Shown piece after piece: positions 37,300 to 47,682 of a stretch of 50,524 nucleotides of DNA. The translations under genes were made by a program, and so were the position numbers. Below the pieces are notes generated by a model, which worked only from the letters and a program-made list of their open reading frames with translations, was not told where the DNA came from and ran no database searches. The stretch covers positions 1 to 50,524 of the forward strand of contig JAGYKN010000012.1 of assembly GCA_018401615.1 (NCBI GenBank), given 5' to 3'. How positions within the stretch are numbered: position 1 is the stretch's first letter; the number at the start of each line of letters is the position of its first letter. The DNA is from Burkholderiaceae bacterium (GTDB lineage Bacteria; Pseudomonadota; Gammaproteobacteria; Burkholderiales; Burkholderiaceae_A).

Positions 37300-38766
37300 A
37301 TGGGAAAAGCAACAGGATTTCTGGAACTCGAGCGAATCGAGGAGGGGCACGAGGCACCCCGGAGTCGCCTAAAGCACCACAAGGAGTTTGTGATTGGCCT
37401 GGCACCGGAGCAGGCCAGCGCGCAGGCGGCCCGATGCATGGACTGCGGCATCCCCTTTTGCAATAGTGGCTGCCCAGTCAATAACGTCATTCCGGATTTC
37501 AATGACCTTGTCTATCGACATCAATGGCGTGAGGCCCTTGATGTGCTGCATTCAACAAATAACTTTCCCGAATTCACTGGTCGAATCTGTCCAGCACCCT
37601 GCGAGGCGGCCTGCACGCTCAATTACAACGACGACGCGGTGGGCATCAAATCCATCGAGCACGCGATCATTGATCGGGGCTGGTCTGAAGGCTGGGTGGT
37701 GCCCAAGCCACCTGACCACAAGACTGGCCGTCGGGTGGCTGTGGTGGGATCAGGCCCCTCTGGCATGGCCGCTGCCCAGCAGCTCGCCCGGGCCGGACAC
37801 GACGTCACTGTCTTTGAGAAGAACGACCGCGTCGGCGGCCTTCTCAGATACGGCATTCCTGACTTCAAAATGGAGAAGCATCACATCGATCGGCGTGTGT
37901 CTCAGATGCAGGCCGAGGGTGTGGTCTTTCGCACGAGCGTCCTCGTGGCGGACCTGCCGAAAAACACGACGGTCACCAACTGGGCCACCGAGACGGTCAG
38001 TCCGAAGGCGTTGATGCAGGAGTTTGACGCAGTGGTCTTGTCCGGTGGTGCAGAGCAACCCCGTGACCTGCCCGTTCCCGGCCGAGACCTCAAGGGTGTT
38101 CACTTCGCCATGGAATTCCTGCCACTGCAAAACAAGGCCAATGCGGGAGACCAACCCACGGATCAGCTTCGTGCGGATGGCAAGCATGTGATTGTCATCG
38201 GCGGGGGCGATACGGGCTCGGACTGTGTGGGCACGAGCAATCGGCATGGCGCCAAGAGCGTGACCCAGTTCGAGCTCATGCCCATGCCCCCTGAACAGGA
38301 GAACAAGTCTCTCGTCTGGCCATACTGGCCAACCAAACTGAGGACCTCATCGAGCCACGAGGAGGGATGCGATCGAGCCTTTGCCACGGCCACCAAGGAA
38401 TTCATCGGCGAGGCTGGTCGACTGGTGGGCTTGAAGTCATGCGAGGTCCAGTGGAAAGACGGCAAGATGCAAGAGGTCCCCGGGACCGAGCGCGTGATGC
38501 CCGCTGATCTCGTCTTGCTCGCCATGGGATTTGTCTCGCCGATTGGCTCCATATTGGAGGCCTTCGGTGTCGATCAGGACGGCCGCGGGAATGCGAAGGC
38601 GGCCACAGAGGGTGAGAAGGCCTACACCACCTCTGTGCCGAAGGTCTTTGCCGCCGGGGACATGCGTCGTGGACAGTCGCTCGTGGTCTGGGCAATTCGA
38701 GAGGGCCGCCAGGTTGCCCGTGCGGTGGATGCCTTTCTCATGGGGCAGTCCGATCTGCCTCGATGA
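37300..38766 (+). CDS. gltD: glutamate synthase small subunit
   Basis: 488 residues; the NADPH- and FAD-binding partner of GltB. N-terminal iron-sulfur cysteines are in [17 protein letters not shown] and CPAPCEAAC. The FAD Rossmann motif is [10 protein letters not shown] and the NADPH motif [10 protein letters not shown]; the C-terminal [18 protein letters not shown] is the FAD-contact signature. Frame is intact. It begins 21 bases after gltB with AAGGACAGACC ahead of ATG 37300. Confidence 0.96.
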   Translation: MGKATGFLELERIEEGHEAPRSRLKHHKEFVIGLAPEQASAQAARCMDCGIPFCNSGCPVNNVIPDFNDLVYRHQWREALDVLHSTNNFPEFTGRICPAPCEAACTLNYNDDAVGIKSIEHAIIDRGWSEGWVVPKPPDHKTGRRVAVVGSGPSGMAAAQQLARAGHDVTVFEKNDRVGGLLRYGIPDFKMEKHHIDRRVSQMQAEGVVFRTSVLVADLPKNTTVTNWATETVSPKALMQEFDAVVLSGGAEQPRDLPVPGRDLKGVHFAMEFLPLQNKANAGDQPTDQLRADGKHVIVIGGGDTGSDCVGTSNRHGAKSVTQFELMPMPPEQENKSLVWPYWPTKLRTSSSHEEGCDRAFATATKEFIGEAGRLVGLKSCEVQWKDGKMQEVPGTERVMPADLVLLAMGFVSPIGSILEAFGVDQDGRGNAKAATEGEKAYTTSVPKVFAAGDMRRGQSLVVWAIREGRQVARAVDAFLMGQSDLPR

Positions 38767-38811
38767 GCACAGTGCGGGGGAGGAGAAGATGACAGGCGAG
38801 CGGGCAGGGCA

Positions 38812-39405
38812 ATGAGATCGGCAACGCCCTTGGGCATCATCTGTGGCCTTGTGTTTTCCCTGATTCAGGCCCAGGCGCTGTCCCAGCCCATCGGAGCAGA
38901 TGACCCTGCAGTGCTGTCTGCACTGCGTGAGCCAGGCGCAATTGTCTTGATCCGACATGCCCAGACGGTCTCTGGGATCGGAGACCCAGCACATTTTCGG
39001 CTTGATGATTGCAGCACCCAGCGCAACCTCTCTCAAGAGGGCCTGGCCCAATCGGCCCGATTCGGCAGGTGGCTTGTCAGCCACGGGCTGCGGCCCAAGC
39101 GAGTCCGGTCGAGCCAATGGTGCCGCTGCCTCGACACGGCGACCGCAGCATTTGCTGGCGCCATTGCGGTGGAGCCGTGGAGCGCCCTGAACTCATTCTT
39201 TCAAGGCCATGGCAACAGAGATGCGCAACTGGCAGCCGCCAAGGCAGAAGTCGCGCGCAATCGAGGGGGGTTAGAGGTCTGGGTGACGCATCAGGTCGTC
39301 ATCTCAAGCCTCACGGGCTCATCTGTGGCGATGGGGGAGTTTCTCGTGGTCAAGGCCAACACCAGCGGACAACTCCAGGTCTTAGGCCGCGGATTGGTGA
39401 ACTAA
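38812..39405 (+). CDS. periplasmic histidine phosphatase-family protein
   Basis: 197 residues. A signal peptide ([17 protein letters not shown]) suggests export. The phosphohistidine motif LIRHAQT has Arg48 and His49; the downstream catalytic histidine is probably in [13 protein letters not shown]. The sequence [19 protein letters not shown] and [14 protein letters not shown] match small periplasmic phosphoglycerate-mutase-like proteins. The substrate is unknown. It lies 45 bases after gltD, perhaps on the same transcript, and its 3' end overlaps uvrA by 24 bases. Confidence 0.82.
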   Translation: MRSATPLGIICGLVFSLIQAQALSQPIGADDPAVLSALREPGAIVLIRHAQTVSGIGDPAHFRLDDCSTQRNLSQEGLAQSARFGRWLVSHGLRPKRVRSSQWCRCLDTATAAFAGAIAVEPWSALNSFFQGHGNRDAQLAAAKAEVARNRGGLEVWVTHQVVISSLTGSSVAMGEFLVVKANTSGQLQVLGRGLVN

Positions 39406-42266
39406 CGGCAGCAGACGGCCAAGGTGATGGCCAGTCTTGCTCATGGGGTCTGCCGCAACCATCTCCGGTGTTCCCTGGGTGATGACCCTGCCGCCTTCCA
39501 TGCCGCCATCTGGTCCCAGGTCGATGACCCAGTCACAGACCTTGATGACATCAAGGTTGTGCTCGATGATCACAACGGTGTTGCCAGCATCCCTTAGCTG
39601 CCCAAGCAAGGTCAGCAGGAGGGCGATGTCATGAAAGTGCAGTCCGGTGGTGGGCTCGTCCAGAAGGTAGAGCGTCTTTCCAGACTCGCGCTTGCTGAGT
39701 TCGCAGGCCAGCTTGACGCGCTGAGCCTCTCCGCCCGACAGCGATGTGGCGCTCTGGCCGAGCCTGAGGTAGCCAAGGCCCACCTCAGAGAGGGTATCGA
39801 GCCGGCGGGAGACCGCTGGGATGGCCGCAAAAAACTGTTGGGCCTCTGAGATTGTGAGGCCGAGCACCTCGGCGATGGTCTTGCCGCGATAACGAACATC
39901 GAGTGTCTCGCGGTTGTATCGAGCGCCGCCACAGACGTCACAGGGCACGAAGAGGTCTGGCAGGAAGTGCATCTCGACCTTCACCAGGCCGTCTCCCTGG
40001 CAGGCTTCGCAGCGGCCACCTTTGACATTAAAGGAAAATCGCCCGCTGTCGTAACCACGCTCTCGTGCAGTCGTTGAGCCGGCAAAGAGATCTCGAATGG
40101 GCGTAAAGAGGCCGGTGTAGGTGGCTGGATTGCTTCGAGGGGTTCGTCCGATTGGGCTCTGATCAACGCAGACAAGGCGCTCGAAGTGTTCCAGGCCATT
40201 GATGGCGTCGACCGCCGCGGGCTGGGCCCGCGCGCCGTTGAGTTGTCGTGCCGCTGCCACCGCAAGGGTCTCATTGATTAACGTGGATTTTCCGCTGCCC
40301 GACACGCCGGTGATGCTCACCATGAGTCCGATGGGAATGTCGATGTCTAGATTCTGAAGGTTGTGCCCGCGGGCCCCGCGAATCTGAATACTGCGCTCAC
40401 CCCTTGGCCTGCGGTGTGTTGGCAATGCGATGCCTCGACGACCCGATAGATAGTCGCCGGTGAGGAGCCGGCGGCGGTGGCGATGTCGGCTGGCGAACCC
40501 TGTGCCACCACCTCTCCCCCGTGAGACCCCGCACCGGGACCCATGTCAATCACCATGTCAGCTGCACGGATGGCATCTTCATCGTGCTCCACCACGACCA
40601 CCGAATTGCCCAGGGCCTGCAGTTTTTTTAGGGTGCTCAGGAGCCGTTCATTGTCACGCTGGTGAAGGCCGATGGAGGGTTCATCAAGGACATAGAGGAC
40701 CCCGCTCAAGCCCGCACCGATCTGGCTGGCAAGTCGAATGCGCTGGGATTCCCCACCCGAGAGGGTCGCAGCCCCGCGATCAAGGCTCAGGTATGACAGG
40801 CCGACATCGATGAGAAAGGAGAGCCTCGCCTGAATCTCACCAAGCAAGCGCTCGCCCACGGGGCCATGGGCGCCTTTAAACTGCAGGCCAGACAGCGTCT
40901 GGTGGGCGACCTGAAGGGGCATGGCCAACAGGCTGGGCAGGTCTGTGTCGTGCCCTGGCTCACCGACCCTGACGGAGCGCGCCTGAGGGCACAGCCGACT
41001 GCCGCCGCAGCCCGAGCATGTCTGGGTCTTGCGCAACTTGCCGAGTTCCTCCCGGACCGTCGTGTTGTCTGTCTGCGCCCAACGGCGCTCGAGGTTTGGC
41101 AGGATTCCCTCAAAGGCCTCGTGGCGCACGACGCTGCGTCCTCGGTCGAGCTCATACCGCAACGAGATCGGGCGGCCTGCAGAGCCAAACAACAGGAGGT
41201 CCTGGGTCTGTCTGCTCAGGTGATCGAATGGCTCATCGAGCGCGAACCCTTCCTGCTCGGAGAGGCTCTCAAGGATGGACCACGCAAATGTGTTGCGCTG
41301 ATCCCATCCGGTGATTGCGCCTGAGGCAAGGGAGAGGTGTGGGAATTGGACAATTCGATCGACATCGAATCGTGTCTCCTCGCCAAGGCCATCACATTGA
41401 GGGCATGCGCCTGCCGGAGAATTGAATGAGAAGAGGCTGGGCTCAAGGTTGCTCGGGGTGTGGCCGCAGTCTGGGCAGGCCAGGTGTGGCGAGAGCCGCA
41501 GCCGCTGGGGAGCAGCCTGCATTGGCGGCTCTAGAACAACGATTGCCTGGTCATGGCCGAGCCGCATGGCCATCTCCAGCGACTCGCCAAGGCGCTCGCG
41601 AATGGCGCCCTTGATCTTGAGTCTATCGATGACCACCCAGAGGCTCAATGGCTGGTCGCCAGGCTGTGGGGGAAGCGCGTCAATGGGGTGATCCTCAATG
41701 GGACCGCTGCCCGCCTGGACCTGCACCCTCGCAAACCCCTGGGCCCTAAGGCCATCGATGACGGGGTGAAGGTCCCCCAACTGCTCGCGCACGATGGGTG
41801 CCAGCAGGGTGGCTTTGGTCTCGGGAGGCGCTTGCAGCAGCTGGTCGACAAGCTGACTGAGTGTCTGGGAGGCGAGTCTGCGGGCAGGGTGTTCTGGGCA
41901 ATGTGGGGTGCCCGCCCGCGCAAAAAGAAGGCGAAGGTAGTCGGCGATTTCCGTCACGGTTCCCACGGTGGACCGGGGATTGTGGTTGTTGGCCTTCTGC
42001 TCGATGGCGATGGCCGGAGAGAGCCCCTCGATGAGGTCGACATCTGGCCGCTCCATGAGATGGAGGAACTGCCGTGCGTAGGGTGAGAGGGATTCAACAT
42101 AGCGGCGTTGACCCTCTGCATAGAGGGTGTCAAAGGCGAGTGATGATTTCCCCGACCCCGAGACCCCTGTGATGACCACGAAGGCGTCCCTCGGGATGTC
42201 GAGGTCGATGCCTTTGAGATTGTGGGTACGGGCACCCCGGATACGAATGAGGCGGCTGTTGGTCAT
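39382..42266 (-). pseudogene. uvrA: excinuclease ABC subunit A, one-base frameshift
   Basis: UvrA is the damage-recognition ATPase of nucleotide excision repair. The span fits 961 residues. The N-terminal frame (42266 down to 40347) has Walker [10 protein letters not shown] at 34-42, the first zinc finger (CPDCGH ... CPQCDG), LSGGESQRIRLA and LYVLDEPSIGLH. The C-terminal frame, running to the stop at 39382, has [15 protein letters not shown], the second zinc finger (CEACQGDG ... CDVCGGARY) and [11 protein letters not shown]. They join near 40465: after [11 protein letters not shown] one lost base (GAGGAG for GAGGGAG on the plus strand) hides [18 protein letters not shown]. With it restored the protein is complete. 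Confidence 0.93.
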
Positions 42267-42337
42267 GGGGTCAGGCTCAGAAGATCAATCAACTACTATA
42301 ACGAACGATGTCAGATCGAACCGAAGCCCCCATCACC

Positions 42338-43534
42338 ATGAGCACAGACGAGCGGCGGGCAAGCTTCTCCCTTGCCAGCGTCATCGGTCTGAGAATGCTC
42401 GGGCTTTTCTTGATGCTGCCGGTCATGGCCGTGGGTGCGCGGGATCTGCCCGGTGGAGACAACCCAGCCTGGATGGGGTTGGCCTTGGGCATCTATGGAC
42501 TGACCCAGGCGGCATTTCAGATCCCCTTTGGCATGGCCTCCGATCGTCTCGGCCGAAAAAAAGTGATTGTCTTTGGCCTGCTTGTCTTTGCAGCGGGCAG
42601 CCTGCTGTCGGCAGCAGCCCCAAACATTGAGGTCTTGGTGCTTGGCCGTGCCCTCCAAGGCGCAGGCGCTGTCTCTGCGGCAGTGAGCGCGTTTTTGGCA
42701 GACCTCACAAGAGACGAGGTGCGTGCCCGCGCGATGGCCATGGTCGGGGCCTCAATTGGACTCTCCTTTGCACTCTCGCTGGTCATCGCCCCCCTGGTTT
42801 TTGGCCGATTCGGGCTCTCGGGCTTGTTTCTGCTGACGGCGGCACTGGCTTTTTCAGCGTGTGCCGTGGTGTGGCGGGTTCCCTCGCCGGCCAAGGTGCA
42901 GGCCTTGCCTGGGGAGCCCTCGATGAGGGTGGCTCAACTCTTACAACTGGATCAACTCAATCGCCTTCACCTGGGCATTTTTGCCATGATGGTGGTCCAG
43001 ACGGCCATGTTTGTTGCCATCCCCTTGAGCCTGGATGCAAAGGGCATCCCACTGGCAGACCATTGGATGGTGTATCTGCCACTGCTGCTGTTGTCTTTTG
43101 CGGCCATGATTCCCATCCTCTTTTGGGCAGAGCGCCGAGGGAAATTTCGTGTCACCTTCTTAATTGGGATCGGCATCCTGATGGCAGCCATGGCCCTTTT
43201 TTTAGGGGTCGACGATTTTCGATTGTGGCTGCTGGCAATCTGGGTATTCATGGTGGGCTTTAACCTCCTGGAGGCCCTCCTGCCGTCTTGGGTCTCGAGG
43301 GTGGCCCCCCGGCAATCCAGAGGGATGGCCCTGGGCATCTACACGACTGCGCAGTCTCTTGGACTCTTTGTTGGGGGGACCCTGGGTGGTCTTCTCGCGG
43401 GCTGGTATGGCCTATCGGGTATCTTTGTTGCCTGCCTGGGGATCTTGTTATTCTGGCTGCTCGTGGCCATTGGTCTTCGTGAGATTGGGTCTCGGCGGAC
43501 CATGGTGGCTGAGCGTCCCTCGAGCGTCGGATAG
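42338..43534 (+). CDS. major facilitator superfamily transporter
   Basis: 398 residues from ATG 42338, twelve predicted helices. The MFS motif between helices 2 and 3 is [13 protein letters not shown]. The family in Burkholderiales usually begins with a short stretch ending ERRAS-LAS, here [20 protein letters not shown], which favours 42338; ATG 42308 is the alternative (408 residues). Neither has a clear ribosome site. ACTATAAC near 42291 may be a -10, giving a very short leader. Substrate unknown; sugar or drug efflux are both possible. It diverges from uvrA and precedes ssb. Confidence 0.88.
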   Translation: MSTDERRASFSLASVIGLRMLGLFLMLPVMAVGARDLPGGDNPAWMGLALGIYGLTQAAFQIPFGMASDRLGRKKVIVFGLLVFAAGSLLSAAAPNIEVLVLGRALQGAGAVSAAVSAFLADLTRDEVRARAMAMVGASIGLSFALSLVIAPLVFGRFGLSGLFLLTAALAFSACAVVWRVPSPAKVQALPGEPSMRVAQLLQLDQLNRLHLGIFAMMVVQTAMFVAIPLSLDAKGIPLADHWMVYLPLLLLSFAAMIPILFWAERRGKFRVTFLIGIGILMAAMALFLGVDDFRLWLLAIWVFMVGFNLLEALLPSWVSRVAPRQSRGMALGIYTTAQSLGLFVGGTLGGLLAGWYGLSGIFVACLGILLFWLLVAIGLREIGSRRTMVAERPSSVG

Positions 43535-43592
43535 TGCCGCCGGCAGCGTCTCGCTAGGGTGATGGCCCGTCTTTAATTCAAGGAGCATTTGT

Positions 43593-44051
43593 ATGGCATC
43601 AGTTAATAAGGTCATTCTCATGGGCAACCTCGGCCGAGATCCCGAGGTTCGTTATTCGCCCGATGGCGGCGCCATCGCCAATGTCTCGATTGCCACAACC
43701 TCTCGCTACAAGGATAAAACCAGTGGCGACATGAAAGAGGACACCGAGTGGCACCGCGTGGTGTTTTTTGGCCGCCTGGCTGAGATTGCCGGCGAGTACC
43801 TCAAAAAGGGCCGACCCGTCTATGTGGAGGGTCGCCTGCGCACACGAAAATGGCAGGATCAGCAGGGCCAGGAGCGCCAGACCACTGAAATCGTGGCCGA
43901 CCAGATGCAACTCCTTGGTGGTCGAGATGGCCCAGGCCAGGGTGCTGCCGCCCCCCAAGACGATATGCCCGCCTCATCGGGGACAACCCAGGCTCGCCCA
44001 GCCGCCAAGGCGGGTGGATTTGACGACCTCGACGACGACATCCCCTTCTAA
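43593..44051 (+). CDS. ssb: single-stranded DNA-binding protein
   Basis: 152 residues. The OB-fold ([20 protein letters not shown] to about 112) includes [21 protein letters not shown] and the segment [21 protein letters not shown] flexible Gly/Ala/Pro linker leads to the acidic tip DDLDDDIPF, the docking site for repair and replication proteins. AAGGAG precedes ATG 43593. uvrA, MFS and ssb in this arrangement are usual in the order. A strong terminator follows. Confidence 0.97.
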   Translation: MASVNKVILMGNLGRDPEVRYSPDGGAIANVSIATTSRYKDKTSGDMKEDTEWHRVVFFGRLAEIAGEYLKKGRPVYVEGRLRTRKWQDQQGQERQTTEIVADQMQLLGGRDGPGQGAAAPQDDMPASSGTTQARPAAKAGGFDDLDDDIPF

Positions 44052-44078
44052 GCCTAGTACACTTGGCTGACCGGATCC

Positions 44079-44103
44079 AAACGCCGCTTCCGCGGCGTTT
44101 TTT
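44079..44103 (+). terminator. intrinsic terminator after ssb
   Basis: AAACGCCGC (44079-44087), loop TTCC, GCGGCGTTT (44092-44100): a perfect 9-bp GC-rich stem ending in six T residues at 44098-44103. It is the only textbook intrinsic terminator I found in the window. The DUF502 gene begins 16 bases later, so that gene needs readthrough or a promoter within this spacer. Confidence 0.9.
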
Positions 44104-44118
44104 ATTCTCCAAGACCCT

Positions 44119-44745
44119 ATGTTCAAGCGCTACTTCATCACGGGATTGCTCATCTGGCTCCCAATTGGGATCACCGTCTGGGTGTTGAGCTTTGTCGTCA
44201 ACACCCTCGACAACGTGGTGCCCATTGCACTGAGTCCTCAGGCCCTCTTTGGCCGTGACATCCCAGGCTTTGGTGTCTTGGTGGTCGCCCTGGTTGTCTT
44301 CCTCACAGGATTGCTTGCCACCAATTTACTGGGTCGTCGGGTGGTTGGGCTCTGGGAGTCGCTCCTTGCCCGAATCCCCTTGGTGCGCTCCATCTACTCA
44401 TCTGTCAAGCAGGTGAGTGACACCATTCTGGCCCCGAACGGACAGGCTTTTCGCCAGGCTGTCTTGGTTCAGTATCCCCGAGCGGGGAGTTGGACAATTG
44501 CTTTTGTGACGGGCGCCCCGAGCCACGAGGTCGCCTCACTGCTGCCGCCCGACACGGTGAGCGTCTACGTGCCCACCACCCCCAATCCGACATCAGGCTT
44601 TTTTTTAATGATGCCCAAGTCAGATGTCATTGCTCTGAGCATCCCGGTTGATGCCGCCCTGAAGTATGTGGTCTCGATGGGCACTGTGCCGCCGGCTGCG
44701 GCCCAGACCAGTGCGCTGCTGCGCCCCACCCCTGGCAACCCCTGA
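44119..44745 (+). CDS. DUF502 family membrane protein
   Basis: 208 residues. Two membrane helices ([20 protein letters not shown] at about 6-25 and [20 protein letters not shown]) precede a soluble domain with [19 protein letters not shown] and the ending part [19 protein letters not shown], all signatures of the DUF502 family. Function is unknown; the gene usually lies directly ahead of aspS in betaproteobacteria, as here. The C-terminal 20 residues are rich in Ala and Pro. Confidence 0.88.
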   Translation: MFKRYFITGLLIWLPIGITVWVLSFVVNTLDNVVPIALSPQALFGRDIPGFGVLVVALVVFLTGLLATNLLGRRVVGLWESLLARIPLVRSIYSSVKQVSDTILAPNGQAFRQAVLVQYPRAGSWTIAFVTGAPSHEVASLLPPDTVSVYVPTTPNPTSGFFLMMPKSDVIALSIPVDAALKYVVSMGTVPPAAAQTSALLRPTPGNP

Positions 44746-44750
44746 TCACC

Positions 44751-46547
44751 ATGCGCTCCCACTACAGCGGATCGCTCAACCTCGAGCAACTCAACCAGAC
44801 CGTGAGCCTCTGCGGCTGGGTCCACCGCCGACGTGACCATGGCGGCGTGATCTTCATCGATCTGCGAGATCGAGACGGCATTGCCCAGGTTGTGTGTGAC
44901 CCAGATCGGCCAGAGGTCTTTGCCATGGCGGAGTCCCTTCGCAACGAGTTTTGTGTGCGCATCGAGGGGCTCGTGCGTCGACGCCCTGAGGGCACGGTCA
45001 ATCAGAATATGGGCAGTGGCGACATTGAGGTTCTCTGTTGTGGCCTTGAGGTCCTCAATCCCTCGGTGACGCCGCCCTTTCAGCTCGACGACGACCATCT
45101 CTCCGAGACGACTCGACTGACCCACAGGGTATTGGACCTGCGTCGACCCCTGATGCAGCACAACCTGCGGCTGCGTTATAAGGTGGCCATGGGCGTGAGG
45201 CGTTTCTTAGATGCCCATGGCTTCATCGACATCGAGACCCCCATGCTCACGAAATCGACCCCAGAGGGGGCTCGGGATTACCTGGTCCCGTCGCGGGTTC
45301 ATCCGGGCGCCTTCTTCGCGCTCCCGCAATCCCCGCAGCTCTTTAAGCAGCTCTTGATGGTTGCTGGTTTTGACCGCTACTACCAGATCACAAAATGCTT
45401 TAGGGACGAGGACCTCCGGGCAGATCGTCAGCCGGAGTTCACACAGATTGACTGTGAAACCTCCTTCATGGACGAATTCCAGATTCGCGCTCTATTTGAG
45501 TCCATGATTCGAGAGGCCTTCTTCGAGAACCTCGACGTCAAATTGGCAGATCCTTTCCCCGTCATGTCGTATGAGGAGGCAATGCGTCGATTCGGGTCGG
45601 ACAAGCCAGACCTCAGGGTCGCCCTTGAGTTCACGGAGCTCACCGACGCAGTGCGCGATGTCGATTTCAAAGTCTTCTCGGAACCCGCCAATCAGCCCAA
45701 TGGTCGTGTCGTTGCGATCAGGGTGCCGGGTGGTGCGGCGATGAGCCGCGGTGAAATTGATGGCCTGACGGAGTTTGTCAAGATCTACGGTGCCAAGGGC
45801 CTGGCCTGGGTAAAGGTCAATGACTTGGCCCTGGGGCGAGATGGGCTTCAATCCCCCATTACAAAAAACATCCACGACCGAGCGCTCGAGGCCATTCTGG
45901 CCCGAACCGCGGCAGCCTCTGGCGATCTCATTTTCTTTGGGGCCGACAAGGCCAAAATCGTCAACGATGCGATGGGCGCGCTCAGGTTAAAGATCGGTCA
46001 GGGTGAGTTCGGGCGCGCGAATGGACTCTTCATCCCCGGCTGGAAGCCGCTCTGGGTTGTGGACTTTCCCATGTTCGAGCTCGATGAAGAGGCGCAGCGC
46101 TGGTCGGCAGTCCACCACCCATTTACAGCGCCCAAGGACGGCCACGAGGACCTCATGACCTCGGACCCCGGCGCCTGTGTGGCAAAGGCCTACGACATGG
46201 TGCTCAATGGGTGGGAACTTGGGGGCGGCTCAATTCGAATTCACCGTGAGGAGGTTCAGTCGAAGGTTTTTCAGGCATTGGGGATCTCTGCGGACGAGGC
46301 CAACCTAAAATTCGGCTTTTTGCTCGATGCGCTTCGTTATGGGGCGCCGCCTCATGGGGGGCTGGCCTTCGGTCTTGACCGCCTCGTCACCCTCATGACG
46401 GGTGCTGACTCGATTCGAGATGTCATCGCGTTTCCCAAGACCCAGCGGGCCCAGTGCCTCTTGACCCAGGCGCCCTCCCAGGCAGATGAGAAGCAGATGC
46501 GGGAGCTCCACATTCGGCTGCGCGAGGCTCCAAAAGTCGTCGCATGA
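44751..46547 (+). CDS. aspS: aspartyl-tRNA synthetase, class II
   Basis: 598 residues, bacterial type. The N-terminal anticodon-binding OB-fold has [20 protein letters not shown] at 22-41; class II motif 2 is in [20 protein letters not shown] and motif 3 in [16 protein letters not shown]. The GAD domain typical of bacterial AspRS lies between. Such enzymes may charge both tRNA-Asp and tRNA-Asn when asparaginyl-tRNA synthetase is missing; the window cannot tell. Starts five bases after DUF502 and overlaps the next gene by four. Confidence 0.96.
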   Translation: MRSHYSGSLNLEQLNQTVSLCGWVHRRRDHGGVIFIDLRDRDGIAQVVCDPDRPEVFAMAESLRNEFCVRIEGLVRRRPEGTVNQNMGSGDIEVLCCGLEVLNPSVTPPFQLDDDHLSETTRLTHRVLDLRRPLMQHNLRLRYKVAMGVRRFLDAHGFIDIETPMLTKSTPEGARDYLVPSRVHPGAFFALPQSPQLFKQLLMVAGFDRYYQITKCFRDEDLRADRQPEFTQIDCETSFMDEFQIRALFESMIREAFFENLDVKLADPFPVMSYEEAMRRFGSDKPDLRVALEFTELTDAVRDVDFKVFSEPANQPNGRVVAIRVPGGAAMSRGEIDGLTEFVKIYGAKGLAWVKVNDLALGRDGLQSPITKNIHDRALEAILARTAAASGDLIFFGADKAKIVNDAMGALRLKIGQGEFGRANGLFIPGWKPLWVVDFPMFELDEEAQRWSAVHHPFTAPKDGHEDLMTSDPGACVAKAYDMVLNGWELGGGSIRIHREEVQSKVFQALGISADEANLKFGFLLDALRYGAPPHGGLAFGLDRLVTLMTGADSIRDVIAFPKTQRAQCLLTQAPSQADEKQMRELHIRLREAPKVVA

Positions 46548-47215
46548 CTGATCCTGCCGCGGTCGGTCATCGCCGGGCGCTGGCCTATGGCCCATTGGCA
46601 GTTGTTCTCGGGCTCTCGACAGCCTGGCTCTCGGCGAGAGACCCATCTGCATTTTCTGGCCCCCTGCCGCTGGGGGCACTCATTGTTGCCTGCCTGCTGG
46701 CAGGTCAACTTCTGGTGCGTCGGTATGCCCGTGTCTGGCTCGATGATGTGCGGGGCTGGCCGCGACCAATTCAAATGCTTGGTCGGTTTGGGTGGTCCCT
46801 TCTAATTGTCTTGGGGGTCCATGGCATCTTTTCTGAATCTTGGAGCCGATCGAGCCTGGTCATTGCGGTTGTTCTGGGCGTGGTCATGATGGGCCATCAG
46901 TTGTTTCTCTCGCAGGCGGGCTCGAGCGCGACCCCGGGCTCGAGCGCGACCCGACAGGCAGCGGTAACGGTCTATGTGGCCAGTTTTTTACTCGCCCTGG
47001 CTGGACTCTATGGCTGGGTGCCAGTGGCCTGCGTCTGGGCTTCTGTTGCGGCCGTCCCAGCCTTCCATGCGAGACGACTCATATCGACTGGGGAGTCCTC
47101 TGATGCTGAAGCCGCTCGACTCTTGACTGCCTCCATTTTTGGGTTTGTCTTGATCATGACCTTTGCAGTGGCTTTGAGTGCGCTGTTGGCTGCCCGCGGC
47201 ATGGTGCAGGCGTGA
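46544..47215 (+). CDS. unrecognised membrane protein
   Basis: 223 residues that I cannot assign. About six hydrophobic segments are visible (near 13-30, 42-60, 83-98, 105-123, 142-176, 195-215). There is no signal peptide and no obvious catalytic motif. A cytosolic or periplasmic loop contains an exact repeat ([12 protein letters not shown]) encoded by an 18-bp duplication. ATGA overlaps the aspS stop and its own TGA overlaps the GTG of the NUDIX gene, so it is translated within that unit. Codon use matches its neighbours. Confidence 0.75.
   Translation: MTDPAAVGHRRALAYGPLAVVLGLSTAWLSARDPSAFSGPLPLGALIVACLLAGQLLVRRYARVWLDDVRGWPRPIQMLGRFGWSLLIVLGVHGIFSESWSRSSLVIAVVLGVVMMGHQLFLSQAGSSATPGSSATRQAAVTVYVASFLLALAGLYGWVPVACVWASVAAVPAFHARRLISTGESSDAEAARLLTASIFGFVLIMTFAVALSALLAARGMVQA
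46916..46951 (+). repeat. 18-bp tandem duplication
   Basis: Two adjacent 18-bp copies of (G/C)CGGGCTCGAGCGCGACC, in frame in the unknown membrane protein, encode two copies of (A/P)GSSAT. They differ at the first base only, which indicates a recent duplication or slippage. Confidence 0.85.
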
Positions 47216-47682
47216 CCAGGCCATTGAAGATTCCCGTCTCAGTCTTGGTCGTCATCCACGACGGCACTGGTCGGGTGTTGCTCATGGAGCGGGCCGATCA
47301 TCCTGGCTTCTGGCAGTCCGTCACGGGCAGCCTTGACCGCGAAGGCGAGGCACCAGTTGAGGCAGCCAGGCGAGAGGTCATGGAAGAGACTGGCATCGAT
47401 TGCCCTCTTCTGAGCTATGACGACTGGAAGTTCTCCCAGGTCTTTGAGATCTTTCCCCACTGGCGGCATCGCTACCCAGTGGGCGTGACGCACAACACAG
47501 AGCATGTCTTTTCCTTGGTTGTTTCCCCAGAGGTGCAGATCCGTCTCTCGGCTCGGGAGCACCTCCGATACCAGTGGCTGGATTGGCAGCAGGCGGCTGA
47601 GACCTGTTTTTCTTGGACCAATTCAAAGGTCATACGAGAACTGGCCAGTCGGCTTGGTCTTGCCACTGCGGCGGATCAATGA
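47212..47682 (+). CDS. nudB: NUDIX hydrolase, dihydroneopterin triphosphate pyrophosphatase type
   Basis: 156 residues from GTG 47212. The NUDIX box runs from G39 to I62, with the catalytic part REVMEETGI at 54-62. The sequence PVSVLVVIHD, the tryptophan in GFWQSVTGS and WRHRYPVGVTHNTEHVF match NudB, which removes pyrophosphate from dihydroneopterin triphosphate in folate synthesis. The position after aspS is the usual one in the order. The start overlaps the preceding stop (GTGA) and the stop overlaps the next gene (ATGA). Confidence 0.88.
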   Translation: MTRPLKIPVSVLVVIHDGTGRVLLMERADHPGFWQSVTGSLDREGEAPVEAARREVMEETGIDCPLLSYDDWKFSQVFEIFPHWRHRYPVGVTHNTEHVFSLVVSPEVQIRLSAREHLRYQWLDWQQAAETCFSWTNSKVIRELASRLGLATAADQ

